Source: a virus. From it: a stretch of 32,055 bases of DNA. The notes beneath the pieces are model-generated. The model worked only from the letters and a program-made list of their open reading frames with translations. It was not told the origin of the DNA and made no database searches. The translations under genes and the position numbers were made by a program. How positions within the stretch are numbered: the stretch's first letter is position 1; every line of letters begins with the position of its first letter. The stretch spans positions 1 to 32,055 of the IMG/VR virus record IMGVR_UViG_3300030109_000220; one strand, 5' to 3'. Positions 5,934-11,397 of this stretch are shown here, in pieces.

Positions 5934-6247
5934 CGTAGATTTATCTCTGCCCTGTGAGTTGCTTGTTTAGTACGCCATGCTTCAAAGCGCATTTGGGTTG
6001 CTTCCCATTCGGCCTTGGCAACATTAGCGGCGGTCCTGGCTTCCACCATTTCAACAATGTGCGCCTTGAACCGCTCATGCCGCCTAGCCCAATGTTCGGC
6101 TTTCGAGATAGAGCTTTCGCCAGATTGATTAACCAATTCGGAAAGCAATATTTTTTCCATCTTTTCCAGCATCCGCGCAGCCCCATCCAGTTCCGCTGAT
6201 TTGACTGCTTTAGCTAGTGCGTTGTCACTTGCTCTGTCGATGTCCAT
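5930..6247 (-). CDS. SSB-linked helical protein of unknown function (105 aa)
   Basis: The ORF starts at ATG 6247, with TAGGAG about six bases upstream, and ends in a 4-nt overlap with the HTH gene. The protein is nearly all helix, ending 'MRFEAWRTKQATHRAEINLR'. The 'FEAWR...R...NLR' C-terminus is one I recall from small proteins found next to ssb in alphaproteobacterial phages. Its role is not known to me; co-occurrence with SSB, exonuclease and annealing protein suggests a part in recombination or replication. Confidence 0.6.
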   Translation of the reverse strand: MDIDRASDNALAKAVKSAELDGAARMLEKMEKILLSELVNQSGESSISKAEHWARRHERFKAHIVEMVEARTAANVAKAEWEATQMRFEAWRTKQATHRAEINLR

Positions 6248-6256
6248 GCCGCGCTC

Positions 6257-6688
6257 CTAAAACGGAATCTCATCGTCTAAATCGCCCACTGAGGCGCTTG
6301 GCGCATCTTCCTGGGGTGGTGGGGCATCGGATGAAACAACGGGGTCTTGTGAGGCGTTAGAGCGGCTATCCAGCATTTGCAGGGTAGAGTTGTAAGCTGA
6401 CAAAACAACCTCTGTGGTGTATCGGGTGTTCCCTGATTTGTCATCCCACTTGCGGGTTTGAAGCTGACCCTCAAGATAAACCTTGCTGCCTGACTTTAAA
6501 AACTTCTCAGCCACCTCGATGATCTTTTCATTGAAAATGACTATTTTATGCCATTCGGTTCGTTCCCCTGTTTTCCATTTTTCAGAGGTAGCCAGCGAAA
6601 AGTTCGCTACTTTTTTCCCTGATTGCAGAAAACGAACTTCGGGGTCTCTGCCCAGGTTCCCTACCAGAATAACTTTATTTACACTCAT
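6257..6688 (-). CDS. ssb: Single-stranded DNA-binding protein
   Basis: This is a 143-residue bacterial-type SSB. The OB fold occupies about residues 1-108: '[17 protein letters not shown]', '[10 protein letters not shown]', 'TEWHKIVIF', '[14 protein letters not shown]'. A flexible Ser/Pro linker follows, and the protein ends in the acidic tip DDEIPF that recruits partner proteins. It coats ssDNA during phage replication and recombination. The start overlaps the stop of the exonuclease gene (ATGA), so the recombination set is translationally coupled. Confidence 0.95.
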   Translation of the reverse strand: MSVNKVILVGNLGRDPEVRFLQSGKKVANFSLATSEKWKTGERTEWHKIVIFNEKIIEVAEKFLKSGSKVYLEGQLQTRKWDDKSGNTRYTTEVVLSAYNSTLQMLDSRSNASQDPVVSSDAPPPQEDAPSASVGDLDDEIPF

Positions 6689-7326
6689 GCTGCACTCTCC
6701 AATTTTATAAGGCGGTCAATTTTCTCGTTCATTTCAAAAAGAAAATCGACAACCATGTTTTCCAGTTCTTGGATGCGCTCCTTGTCGCGCTCCACGCGCT
6801 TGATAAATAACTGGCTTGCGGGTGGCATCCTTGGGTCGAACGAAACAAAGTCGCACCACTCGCGCTTGGTGCAAGCCATCTGCCACTGCATTTGATCTAT
6901 GTATTTTTTAGGGATCGACCCGCCCAACAACGTGTCTATGTGCGTGTGTGTTTGGGGGCATTTGATCTCAACCAGACCATTCTCAACGCCATTTTTCCCA
7001 GCGGCTGACACAAGGCGGTCTGGTGAGCATCCCGCTTGGTCAATGCTTGGGTGATCTACAAAGCCAACCAGTTCCAGTTCCGCATCCGTATAAAAGGCGT
7101 AGGCATCGGCAGCTTGCGGCTCTGTGTCGGTCCCGTGCTGCATTGCAGCATTAGAAAAAGATGGCGTGGGTTCGTGCGTTAGGCTCTCAGCTATCAACTC
7201 CCCCATGTACTTCGCCCGTGATGCGCCCCAGCCTGTCTTGGTCTTGGCAGCGACATCACTAATTCGGGATGCGGTGACTTTTCCCAACCGCGCTTGATGC
7301 CATTCGGGTGATCCTTGCTTCATCAT
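6685..7326 (-). CDS. YqaJ-family recombination exonuclease (lambda Exo-like)
   Basis: The 213-residue nuclease has the YqaJ/lambda-exonuclease signature: N-terminal '[19 protein letters not shown]', '[15 protein letters not shown]' with Glu69, 'GCSPDRLV' with Asp103, the E-x-K pair in 'LVEIKCP' (Glu120, Lys122), and '[12 protein letters not shown]' (the Q-x-Q motif). It should digest one strand of duplex ends to make 3' tails for the ERF annealing protein encoded immediately upstream. The length is typical. Start ATG 7326 (or 7323) overlaps the ERF stop. Confidence 0.9.
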   Translation of the reverse strand: MMKQGSPEWHQARLGKVTASRISDVAAKTKTGWGASRAKYMGELIAESLTHEPTPSFSNAAMQHGTDTEPQAADAYAFYTDAELELVGFVDHPSIDQAGCSPDRLVSAAGKNGVENGLVEIKCPQTHTHIDTLLGGSIPKKYIDQMQWQMACTKREWCDFVSFDPRMPPASQLFIKRVERDKERIQELENMVVDFLFEMNEKIDRLIKLESAA

Positions 7327-7865
7327 TGTGCCGACCCTTTGTTCTTCAAAGCGGCTTCGGCTGCGCCGTATTGGTTTGCTGGAATCTGTGCAAATGATTC
7401 TACTTTCAAATATGCAAGGAACTTTTTCTTGTTAGCGCCCACCTTCTCAGCCAGTTGTTCAAGGTGGGCGGCTTCAGCGGCAGTAATAAGTTGGCCTTGT
7501 GCAATGGCGCTTTCTACCTCACCAGCCGAAGCGTACTCTCCCCCATGCAACCCGAAATTAGCCAACGCTCTGCCAATCGCGGAAGTCTCACAATTTTCCA
7601 GCGCAGACGTTTTATTTACGGGTCCAGCGTTTCGGTCTTCTTCCGCAAGCCCTGTCGCAACAACGTGTTGGTCTTTTGCGATTGTAGCCATAACCCGCAC
7701 AAAAGGGTCAGATGCGGGAAGGACTTCGGTCATTAACGAGTATTCGTGACCAAAGTGCTTTCGGAATATCTCCACCCTTGTTGCAACTTGGGTGTAGCTT
7801 TTCCCTTTAATTTTCACCGTTGGAGCAAGCGTTAGCTCCGCAATGGCTTCTTCAAGCTGGCTCAT
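7323..7865 (-). CDS. erf: ERF-family single-strand annealing protein
   Basis: The 180-residue protein carries the ERF hallmark 'SALENCETSAIGRALANFGL' (about residues 86-105), with upstream sheets ('KSYTQVATRVEIFRKHFG', 'FVRVMATIAKDQHVVATGLA') and a C-terminal helical part. ERF proteins, like P22 Erf, anneal complementary single strands and work with an exonuclease; here exonuclease and SSB follow directly. The ribosome site GGGAGAAAGC before ATG 7865 is a near-match to the complement of the RNA loop at 5618-5628. Confidence 0.85.
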   Translation of the reverse strand: MSQLEEAIAELTLAPTVKIKGKSYTQVATRVEIFRKHFGHEYSLMTEVLPASDPFVRVMATIAKDQHVVATGLAEEDRNAGPVNKTSALENCETSAIGRALANFGLHGGEYASAGEVESAIAQGQLITAAEAAHLEQLAEKVGANKKKFLAYLKVESFAQIPANQYGAAEAALKNKGSAQ

Positions 7866-8031
7866 TGCTTTCTCCCTTATTTAGAATCTTGTTTAGAAGC
7901 TGTTGTGCCTCGCGCAATTCTTCCACACACCCTTCGGGCAGTGGCCCATCGAATTTATCCAAATCTTTCAACACTTGGTTCAGAAGGTAGGCGTCATACT
8001 CAGGGCCGTGGACTTCGTGCAAATTTTCCAT
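7852..8031 (-). CDS. Small acidic protein of unknown function (59 aa)
   Basis: This short frame runs from ATG 8031 (TGATG overlap with the gene before it) to TGA 7852-7854, overlapping the ERF start by 14 bases. It encodes 'MENLHEVHGPEYDAYLLNQV', then 'LKDLDKFDGPLPEGCVEELR' and a final helix. The ERF ribosome site lies inside its 3' end, which suggests coupled translation. The family is not recognised. Confidence 0.6.
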   Translation of the reverse strand: MENLHEVHGPEYDAYLLNQVLKDLDKFDGPLPEGCVEELREAQQLLNKILNKGESNEPA

Positions 8032-8225
8032 CAGCCTAACTCGTCTGCATTTTCATACGCCTTGCAACCTTGACGGTAGGGGGCGGCGTTGAGAAAAATG
8101 TTTTTCGCGTTGGCTGACCGGATAACAGCCCAGGCCAGTTGAATAAGTTGCTCTGAAAACAAATGCGGGTTGCTGATAATTCGTCGAGCGTTGCGTAATT
8201 CACGAATGATGAATTTTTTAGGCAT
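8031..8225 (-). CDS. Small basic protein of unknown function (64 aa)
   Basis: Start chosen at ATG 8225 because it overlaps the upstream stop (TAATG) and has GAGAGG upstream; an in-frame ATG at 8237 would lie inside the neighbour. The product begins 'MPKKFIIRELRNARRIISNP' and contains 'AWAVIRSANAKNIFLNA'. It is basic and helical. No domain recognised. Confidence 0.55.
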   Translation of the reverse strand: MPKKFIIRELRNARRIISNPHLFSEQLIQLAWAVIRSANAKNIFLNAAPYRQGCKAYENADELG

Positions 8226-8518
8226 TATCCTCTCCATACAATTTCGTTGTTGCCGTAGGCATTTGGGCGGCGTTCGCCCGAATCAAAAATGTAATTGTGC
8301 TTCCTTAATTCGGATGTTCGCGGCTGAATGCCGCTGTACGGCCTGTTGAGGCCAGCGGCAAGTTCGCTTGTGGTCATGCCGCGCTCACCGCTGTGCATGA
8401 TTGCGGTGTAAACCTCATGTCGGAGGGTTCCAACCACCAAAGATATGCTTTCTCCCGCCTCTCTAGATGTGTCGGTTTTGCCCGCCGCAACGGGAATGTC
8501 AAAAAGGTCGGGGATCAT
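8225..8518 (-). CDS. Winged helix-turn-helix protein (97 aa)
   Basis: The sequence follows a phage winged-HTH pattern: 'TDTSREAGESI' near the N-terminus, then 'HEVYTAIMHSGERGMTTSEL', then 'GIQPRTSELRKHNYIFDSGE' and 'RRPNAYGNNEIVW'. The T-x-x-E-(L/I)-A helix, the R-x-S-E-L-R recognition helix and the beta wing are visible. Similar proteins are common in early regions of alphaproteobacterial phages; their target is unknown. It is the second gene of the leftward operon and overlaps its neighbours on both sides. Confidence 0.65.
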   Translation of the reverse strand: MIPDLFDIPVAAGKTDTSREAGESISLVVGTLRHEVYTAIMHSGERGMTTSELAAGLNRPYSGIQPRTSELRKHNYIFDSGERRPNAYGNNEIVWRG

Positions 8519-8745
8519 GCGTCATCCCCTCGCGACCAAGCGTCAATGGCGTTGCGAATGTTGTCTCGCGCTTGTGTAAAAAACCAAGCCGTATCGTCAA
8601 CCTCAAGCGAGTCAACCACCACCCTTGTATTTTGTTCAATTTTAACAGCAATGGCTTCCAGCCGCTCGACTAAACGTTCGGCCTCTTCTGCAAGTTTTTC
8701 AGCTTCAATGTAATCGTTAAGGCTAGTTTGGTCTGTGATACTCAT
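8515..8745 (-). CDS. First gene of leftward operon; small acidic helical protein (76 aa)
   Basis: The start at ATG 8745 is supported by GGAGAGAGCAA directly upstream and by the TTGACA/TATGAT promoter 32-59 bases further up; a longer reading from 8787 would begin upstream of the likely transcription start. The protein is strongly helical ('AEKLAEEAERLVERLEAIAV') and acidic. No family recognised. Its ribosome site is the exact 11-nt complement of the loop of the RNA at 5580-5644, so it is the best candidate target if that RNA acts in trans. Confidence 0.65.
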   Translation of the reverse strand: MSITDQTSLNDYIEAEKLAEEAERLVERLEAIAVKIEQNTRVVVDSLEVDDTAWFFTQARDNIRNAIDAWSRGDDA

Positions 8746-8768
8746 TTGCTCTCTCCAAAGCGGTTCTG

Positions 8769-8781
8769 ATGATTCGATCAT
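8769..8781. promoter_or_regulatory. Probable operator ATGAT-TCG-ATCAT
   Basis: A perfect 5-bp inverted repeat with a 3-bp centre overlaps the -10 box and start region of the leftward promoter in the divergent switch. A repressor bound here would block leftward early transcription. Candidate ligands are the Cro-like protein encoded from 8846 and the XRE protein at 5721-5933. It is a short palindrome, so chance remains possible. Confidence 0.45.
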
Positions 8782-8804
8782 AAACATTTTGTGAAACGTG
8801 TCAA
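8777..8804 (-). promoter_or_regulatory. Strong leftward early promoter (pL-like)
   Basis: On the minus strand the consensus TTGACA (8804-8799) is followed by a 16-bp spacer and TATGAT (8782-8777), a 5/6 match. Start of transcription would be near 8770, about 25 bases before the first leftward gene. This promoter should drive the whole recombination operon. Confidence 0.75.
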
Positions 8805-8810
8805 CAGGTC

Positions 8811-8839
8811 TTTACATAAAAAAACAATTTGTGTATAAG
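8811..8839 (+). promoter_or_regulatory. Rightward promoter giving a leaderless transcript
   Basis: TTTACA (8811-8816), a 17-bp AT-rich spacer and TATAAG (8834-8839) make a good sigma-70 promoter. The expected start point, six to seven bases after the -10 box, falls on or next to the ATG at 8846. The direct repeat TTTGTG at 8788-8793 and 8828-8833 flanks the two promoters and could be regulator half-sites. Confidence 0.6.
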
Positions 8840-8845
8840 CAATCT

Positions 8846-9034
8846 ATGACCCATTCTTTATTCATTGAAATTTTGGGCGGGACCACCGCCGTTGCACGGG
8901 CGCTAGACGTTAGCCCTCAGAACGTAACAAATTGGAAGCGAAGGAGTATTCCCTGGAAATACCGCTTTCGCATGGTTCGGATGGCTGAGATAAGGAACGT
9001 CAGAATACCAGATAAATTCATGGAGTCACGATGA
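8846..9034 (+). CDS. Cro-like HTH protein (62 aa)
   Basis: The segment 'LGGTTAVARALDVSPQNVTN' followed by 'WKRRSIPWKYRFRMVRMAE' has the Cro/YdaS-type fold pattern: helix 2 'GTTAVARAL', recognition helix 'SPQNVTNWKRR'. Start at ATG 8846 is preferred over an in-frame GTG at 8798 because the promoter lies in between. There is no Shine-Dalgarno sequence. As the first rightward gene next to a divergent promoter pair it occupies the position of cro in lambdoid phages. Confidence 0.75.
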   Translation: MTHSLFIEILGGTTAVARALDVSPQNVTNWKRRSIPWKYRFRMVRMAEIRNVRIPDKFMESR

Positions 9035-9453
9035 AGAGGTGCAAGCGCGACACTGTGTTCAGCCAGCTTGTGCGGGAGCGGTCTAATTGGACTTGTGAGC
9101 GTTGCGGTTGCTACGTTCCCGAAGGCGAACGCCAGCGGCTTCATTGCAGCCATATCGTTTCGAGAAAATATCGGCGGTTACGGTGGGAACCAATTAACGC
9201 CGTGGCGCACTGCGCTATGTGCCACAGCCACCTAACAGATAGGCCGCATGAGTTTGGTCGGTGGGTCGATGAGACTTTAGGCCGTAGCGTTTCGGATAGG
9301 TTGTCGGAACTGAGCCAGCCCATTGGTAAGTATTCAAAGCCACAGCTTGAAGACATTTATCAGAATTTAAAGGCCAGCCTGAAGCAGATTCAAATGCAAC
9401 GGGCCGACGGCGTTACGGGTCGGCTTGATTTTGAGAGTCCCTATGGAGAATGA
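9031..9453 (+). CDS. HNH/NinG-like zinc-binding nuclease (140 aa)
   Basis: The protein starts 'KRCKRDTVFSQLVRERSNWT', then has CERCG, 'LHCSHIVSRKYRRLRWEP', 'NAVAHCAMCHSHL' and 'RPHEFGRWVD'. Cys-x-x-Cys, a CSH and a C-x-x-CH motif with a central Asn are the pattern of HNH-like and NinG (Rap) proteins. NinG of lambda acts on recombination intermediates. Length and early-operon position fit. ATGA overlap with the cro-like gene. Whether it is a structure-specific resolvase or a general HNH nuclease cannot be told from sequence alone. Confidence 0.7.
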   Translation: MKRCKRDTVFSQLVRERSNWTCERCGCYVPEGERQRLHCSHIVSRKYRRLRWEPINAVAHCAMCHSHLTDRPHEFGRWVDETLGRSVSDRLSELSQPIGKYSKPQLEDIYQNLKASLKQIQMQRADGVTGRLDFESPYGE

Positions 9454-9604
9454 GATTACATGGTGCCAGTGGATTCCGAAAACGGAACCCGAAAGGATTG
9501 CGGAGTACGAGCGTGACGGTTGGGAAGTTCGAGAGGTTAACTGTCACCACGGCCACCATGCGGTGTTAGCGGTGAGATATGAAACAGATGTGTCAGACCT
9601 GTGA
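9443..9604 (+). CDS. Small protein of unknown function (53 aa)
   Basis: The ORF overlaps both neighbours, from ATG 9443 to TGA 9602-9604. Sequence pieces are 'MENEITWCQWIPKTEPERIA' and 'VREVNCHHGHHAVLAVRYET'. It has a Cys/His-rich centre (CHHGHH) that might bind a metal. No recognised family; supported mainly by continuous coupling in a compact operon. Confidence 0.5.
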   Translation: MENEITWCQWIPKTEPERIAEYERDGWEVREVNCHHGHHAVLAVRYETDVSDL

Positions 9605-9791
9605 TGGTGAACGGATTATTTATCGTCCCGTCCGCACTCTCACAGCGGTGCGTGAGCGAGGAACTTATTTTAGCTGGCCTGAAGAGAAGTGGCTCCCAAT
9701 TTTGGTACATGAAGAGTGGGAGATTGGCGGCATTGATGCTTGCCCAGAGTGCCAACAGATGTCGGAAGCAGAGTTCAATGGGAGAGTGTGA
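9579..9791 (+). CDS. Small zinc-ribbon protein (70 aa)
   Basis: Two Cys-x-x-Cys pairs, 'MCQTCDGERIIYRP' at the N-terminus and 'DACPECQQM' near the C-terminus, make a likely four-cysteine zinc site. The middle is aromatic-rich ('YFSWPEEKWLPIL'). Similar DnaJ-like knuckles occur in small phage early proteins. It is coupled to the replication-type gene by TGATG. The role is unknown. Confidence 0.6.
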   Translation: MKQMCQTCDGERIIYRPVRTLTAVRERGTYFSWPEEKWLPILVHEEWEIGGIDACPECQQMSEAEFNGRV

Positions 9792-10135
9792 TGGGCTTTG
9801 AGGATTTTTGGAAAGCATACCCGCGCAAAACTCAAAAGGCGGTGGCGAGGAAAACATTTGAGGAGATCACGGGCGGCGGGAAAATGACCTCTACTTGTGG
9901 TGTAAAGATTTTATCGAAGGCTACGCCAGAGGAACTAATTGAGGCGGCTTTAGCTTTTCGTTGGAAAATGCGGATTGAAGAAGAACAAGAAGAGCGGTTT
10001 ATTCCAATGCCATCGACTTGGTTGAACCAAGCGAGATTTGAGGATATGGACGAAGACGAACGTAGAGAACTGGCTAACAAGATGCGTACTTTGATGGAAC
10101 GCATGGAGAAGCCTCGATTGCGTGTGGTCGGCTGA
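9791..10135 (+). CDS. Replication-type protein, O/DnaT-like C-terminal domain (114 aa)
   Basis: The preferred start at ATG 9791 overlaps the upstream stop. The protein opens with 'FEDFWKAYPRKTQKAVARKT', continues with a helix 'ATPEELIEAALAFRWKM' and then 'RFIPMPSTWLNQARFED'. This combination (FW..YPrK..K..A, fipmP.tWLnq..f.D) is characteristic of phage replication-initiation proteins and host-helicase-loading partners. It is much shorter than lambda O and lacks an N-terminal origin-binding domain. No helicase or polymerase gene is present, so the phage probably depends on host replication proteins. Confidence 0.6.
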   Translation: MGFEDFWKAYPRKTQKAVARKTFEEITGGGKMTSTCGVKILSKATPEELIEAALAFRWKMRIEEEQEERFIPMPSTWLNQARFEDMDEDERRELANKMRTLMERMEKPRLRVVG

Positions 10136-10434
10136 ATAACGGCAGCACACGCGATTTAAAGCCCTACTGTGGGGTTCTGACTAGGGCAAGCCCGGTGCGT
10201 AAGGTGTGGGGGCGTCAGACGGCCAGATAGATGGTCGAAAGCAGACACCGACTAACACGCCTCTATCGGTAGTGTTAGGCCAAAAGCGAAGGCGCGGCTC
10301 CGGGAGTCAAACTTCACGCTTAAGGCTGGCACCGCCTTGGATTTATTCCAGGGTGGTCGTGCTATGCCTTAGCTTCAGACACTCACCAAGAGTCAAACTA
10401 GGGAAGAGGAATAGACTAAGAAGGATATGGTTAA
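10136..10434 (+). ncRNA. Structured non-coding region, probable large phage RNA
   Basis: This 299-base gap has no convincing ORF but many stems: GCCCTA (10161-10166) with TAGGGC (10182-10187); CTAACAC (10252-10258) with GTGTTAG (10272-10278); AAGCGAAG (10284-10291) with CTT-CA-CGCTT (10312-10321), enclosing GGCTC/GAGTC; and a long hairpin 10321-10371 built of TAAGGC/GCCTTA, TGGCAC/GTGCTA and CCTTGGA/TCCAGGG, about 19 pairs. CACAC (10146-10150) and GTGTG (10204-10208) could close the 5' domain. No U-run follows the large hairpin. It is not a tRNA or tmRNA and lacks convincing group I core elements. The strand is inferred from flanking genes. Confidence 0.6.
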
Positions 10435-10677
10435 ATGAGCAAATGGATAAACATTCGGATTAATGCAGATGGCGGCGAAGCAAAGGTTGTTTTGACAGAC
10501 GCTTTTCTTGAGATGGACCCACTGTGGCAAGCAGACATTTTGCAAGATTGTTCGGGCGACATGGACAGACTTTATAAAGAGGCGTTTGAAAGAATGTGGG
10601 CAGATTCAGATAAAAAACGATTCGACGCTGAGACAAACCGTTTAGTTAAAGAATTAGCAGCAATGATTAATTCCTGA
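10435..10677 (+). CDS. Early protein of unknown function (80 aa)
   Basis: The gene starts at ATG 10435, with AAGGA about nine bases upstream at the 3' edge of the structured region. It is an acidic soluble protein ('WINIRINADGGEAKVVLTDA', 'DILQDCSGDMDRLYKEAFER') with mostly helical C-terminal half. Family not recognised. The ribosome site may lie in a weak hairpin formed by GACTA and TGGTT, so folding of the upstream RNA could affect its translation. Confidence 0.6.
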   Translation: MSKWINIRINADGGEAKVVLTDAFLEMDPLWQADILQDCSGDMDRLYKEAFERMWADSDKKRFDAETNRLVKELAAMINS

Positions 10678-10862
10678 TGAGATTAATTTGGGCGAGGTAT
10701 GAAGATGGAAAAGTTGGGATTTGTCTCCAAGGTGAGGGTGAGGATAGGGGTGATTATTCGATGGTCGAAATATCGGCTGACCAAGCTATCCGATTGGCTG
10801 AAGACTTTTTGGTCTTAGCGAGAGAATGCAAGGCGTCGAGGAAATATAATGAAGGCACTTAG
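10677..10862 (+). CDS. Small protein of unknown function (61 aa)
   Basis: The start overlaps the stop before it (TGATG) and the 3' end overlaps the next gene by 14 bases. The sequence 'MRLIWARYEDGKVGICLQGE' continues with 'EISADQAIRLAEDFLVLARE'. It looks like a small alpha/beta protein. No recognised domain. Confidence 0.55.
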   Translation: MRLIWARYEDGKVGICLQGEGEDRGDYSMVEISADQAIRLAEDFLVLARECKASRKYNEGT

Positions 10863-11283
10863 AATCGACCCTGGTGAGCCTGTAGTCATTGAGGAAACCC
10901 CGAAGGCGGGAGTCTACCGGCAGAGGCGGTTAAGTGTATTTGAACGCTGGCAGCGCGAAGGAAAGCTGGAGCCGCGTCATGCCAACGCTGCGAAGATGTT
11001 TAACTTTGATTTTGAGACAGCAAACTTTGGAGACAACTACGCCATTGTGGATTTAGAAAAGGTGGCGAGGGTGATGGCTTCGGATCACATTGCGGTCAAA
11101 ACCCTGGAAGCAAGAAAACGCGTCACCGAAGCAATTAAAGCCGTAGGCGTTATCGGCGGCGGGTATTTGTGGGATTATGTCGGGCTAGAAAAGCCGGTAA
11201 CAAAAAGCGGTCAAGATGTCCGTGAGGTTTTTGGTTCGTTGAGGATTGTTTTAGACCAACTTGCAAATCACTATTCTGTGTAG
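10849..11283 (+). CDS. DUF6456-like protein, candidate late-gene activator (144 aa)
   Basis: The central part, 'VFERWQREGKLEPRHANAAK' with 'FNFDFETANFGD', and the C-terminal 'GGGYLWDYVGLEKPVTKSGQ' plus 'VFGSLRIVLDQLANHY' give the pattern I associate with DUF6456-type proteins in alphaproteobacteria and their phages. These are thought to be regulatory but their biochemistry is unclear to me. Position is informative: it is the last early gene and is followed at once by a promoter candidate and an intrinsic terminator before the late operon, as lambda Q is. The antiterminator role is inferred from that layout. Confidence 0.55.
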   Translation: MKALRIDPGEPVVIEETPKAGVYRQRRLSVFERWQREGKLEPRHANAAKMFNFDFETANFGDNYAIVDLEKVARVMASDHIAVKTLEARKRVTEAIKAVGVIGGGYLWDYVGLEKPVTKSGQDVREVFGSLRIVLDQLANHYSV

Positions 11284-11290
11284 AAAACGT

Positions 11291-11319
11291 TTGGTGGTTG
11301 CAACTGAATGTAGTATAAA
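11291..11319 (+). promoter_or_regulatory. Candidate late promoter (pR'-like)
   Basis: TTGGTG (11291-11296), a 17-bp spacer and TATAAA (11314-11319) lie just after the candidate Q-like gene. The -35 box is poor (3/6), as often seen for activator-dependent promoters. The start would be near 11326, giving only a short RNA before the terminator at 11361-11386. Confidence 0.35.
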
Positions 11320-11360
11320 AAGATATGCTGAGATAAATTACGTCACAAGATATTGAACCC

Positions 11361-11386
11361 GCCCCGCAATCCGTGGGGCTTTTTTT
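11361..11386 (+). terminator. Intrinsic terminator before the late operon (tR'-like)
   Basis: GCCCC (11361-11365) pairs with GGGGC (11375-11379) around a 9-nt loop and is followed by seven T residues (11380-11386). It lies between the last early gene and the first late gene, both on the plus strand, so late expression needs read-through, antitermination or a promoter after it; only 11 bases separate it from the next ATG. Confidence 0.85.
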
Positions 11387-11397
11387 ATGGGAAAATC

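Noticed and set aside
10321-10371. Large hairpin as an intrinsic terminator
   Set aside because: The stem is strong but is followed by GCTTCAGAC, not a T-run.
10136-10434. Group I intron, tmRNA or RNase P RNA
   Set aside because: Short similarities (GGCAGC, GACTA, AAGGATATGG; GGTGCG.TAAG) were seen, but the ordered core elements are missing, no interrupted gene flanks it, and the tmRNA and RNase P ends are absent.
10206-10463. 85-codon plus-strand ORF across the structured region
   Set aside because: Its composition is Arg/Ser-rich and unlike a folded protein, it overlaps the well-supported gene at 10435, and the base-paired stems explain the sequence better.
11353-11397. Upstream extension of the first late gene to TTG 11353
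   Set aside because: It would place the GC hairpin and seven-T terminator inside the coding region; the MQGH start at 11398 avoids this.
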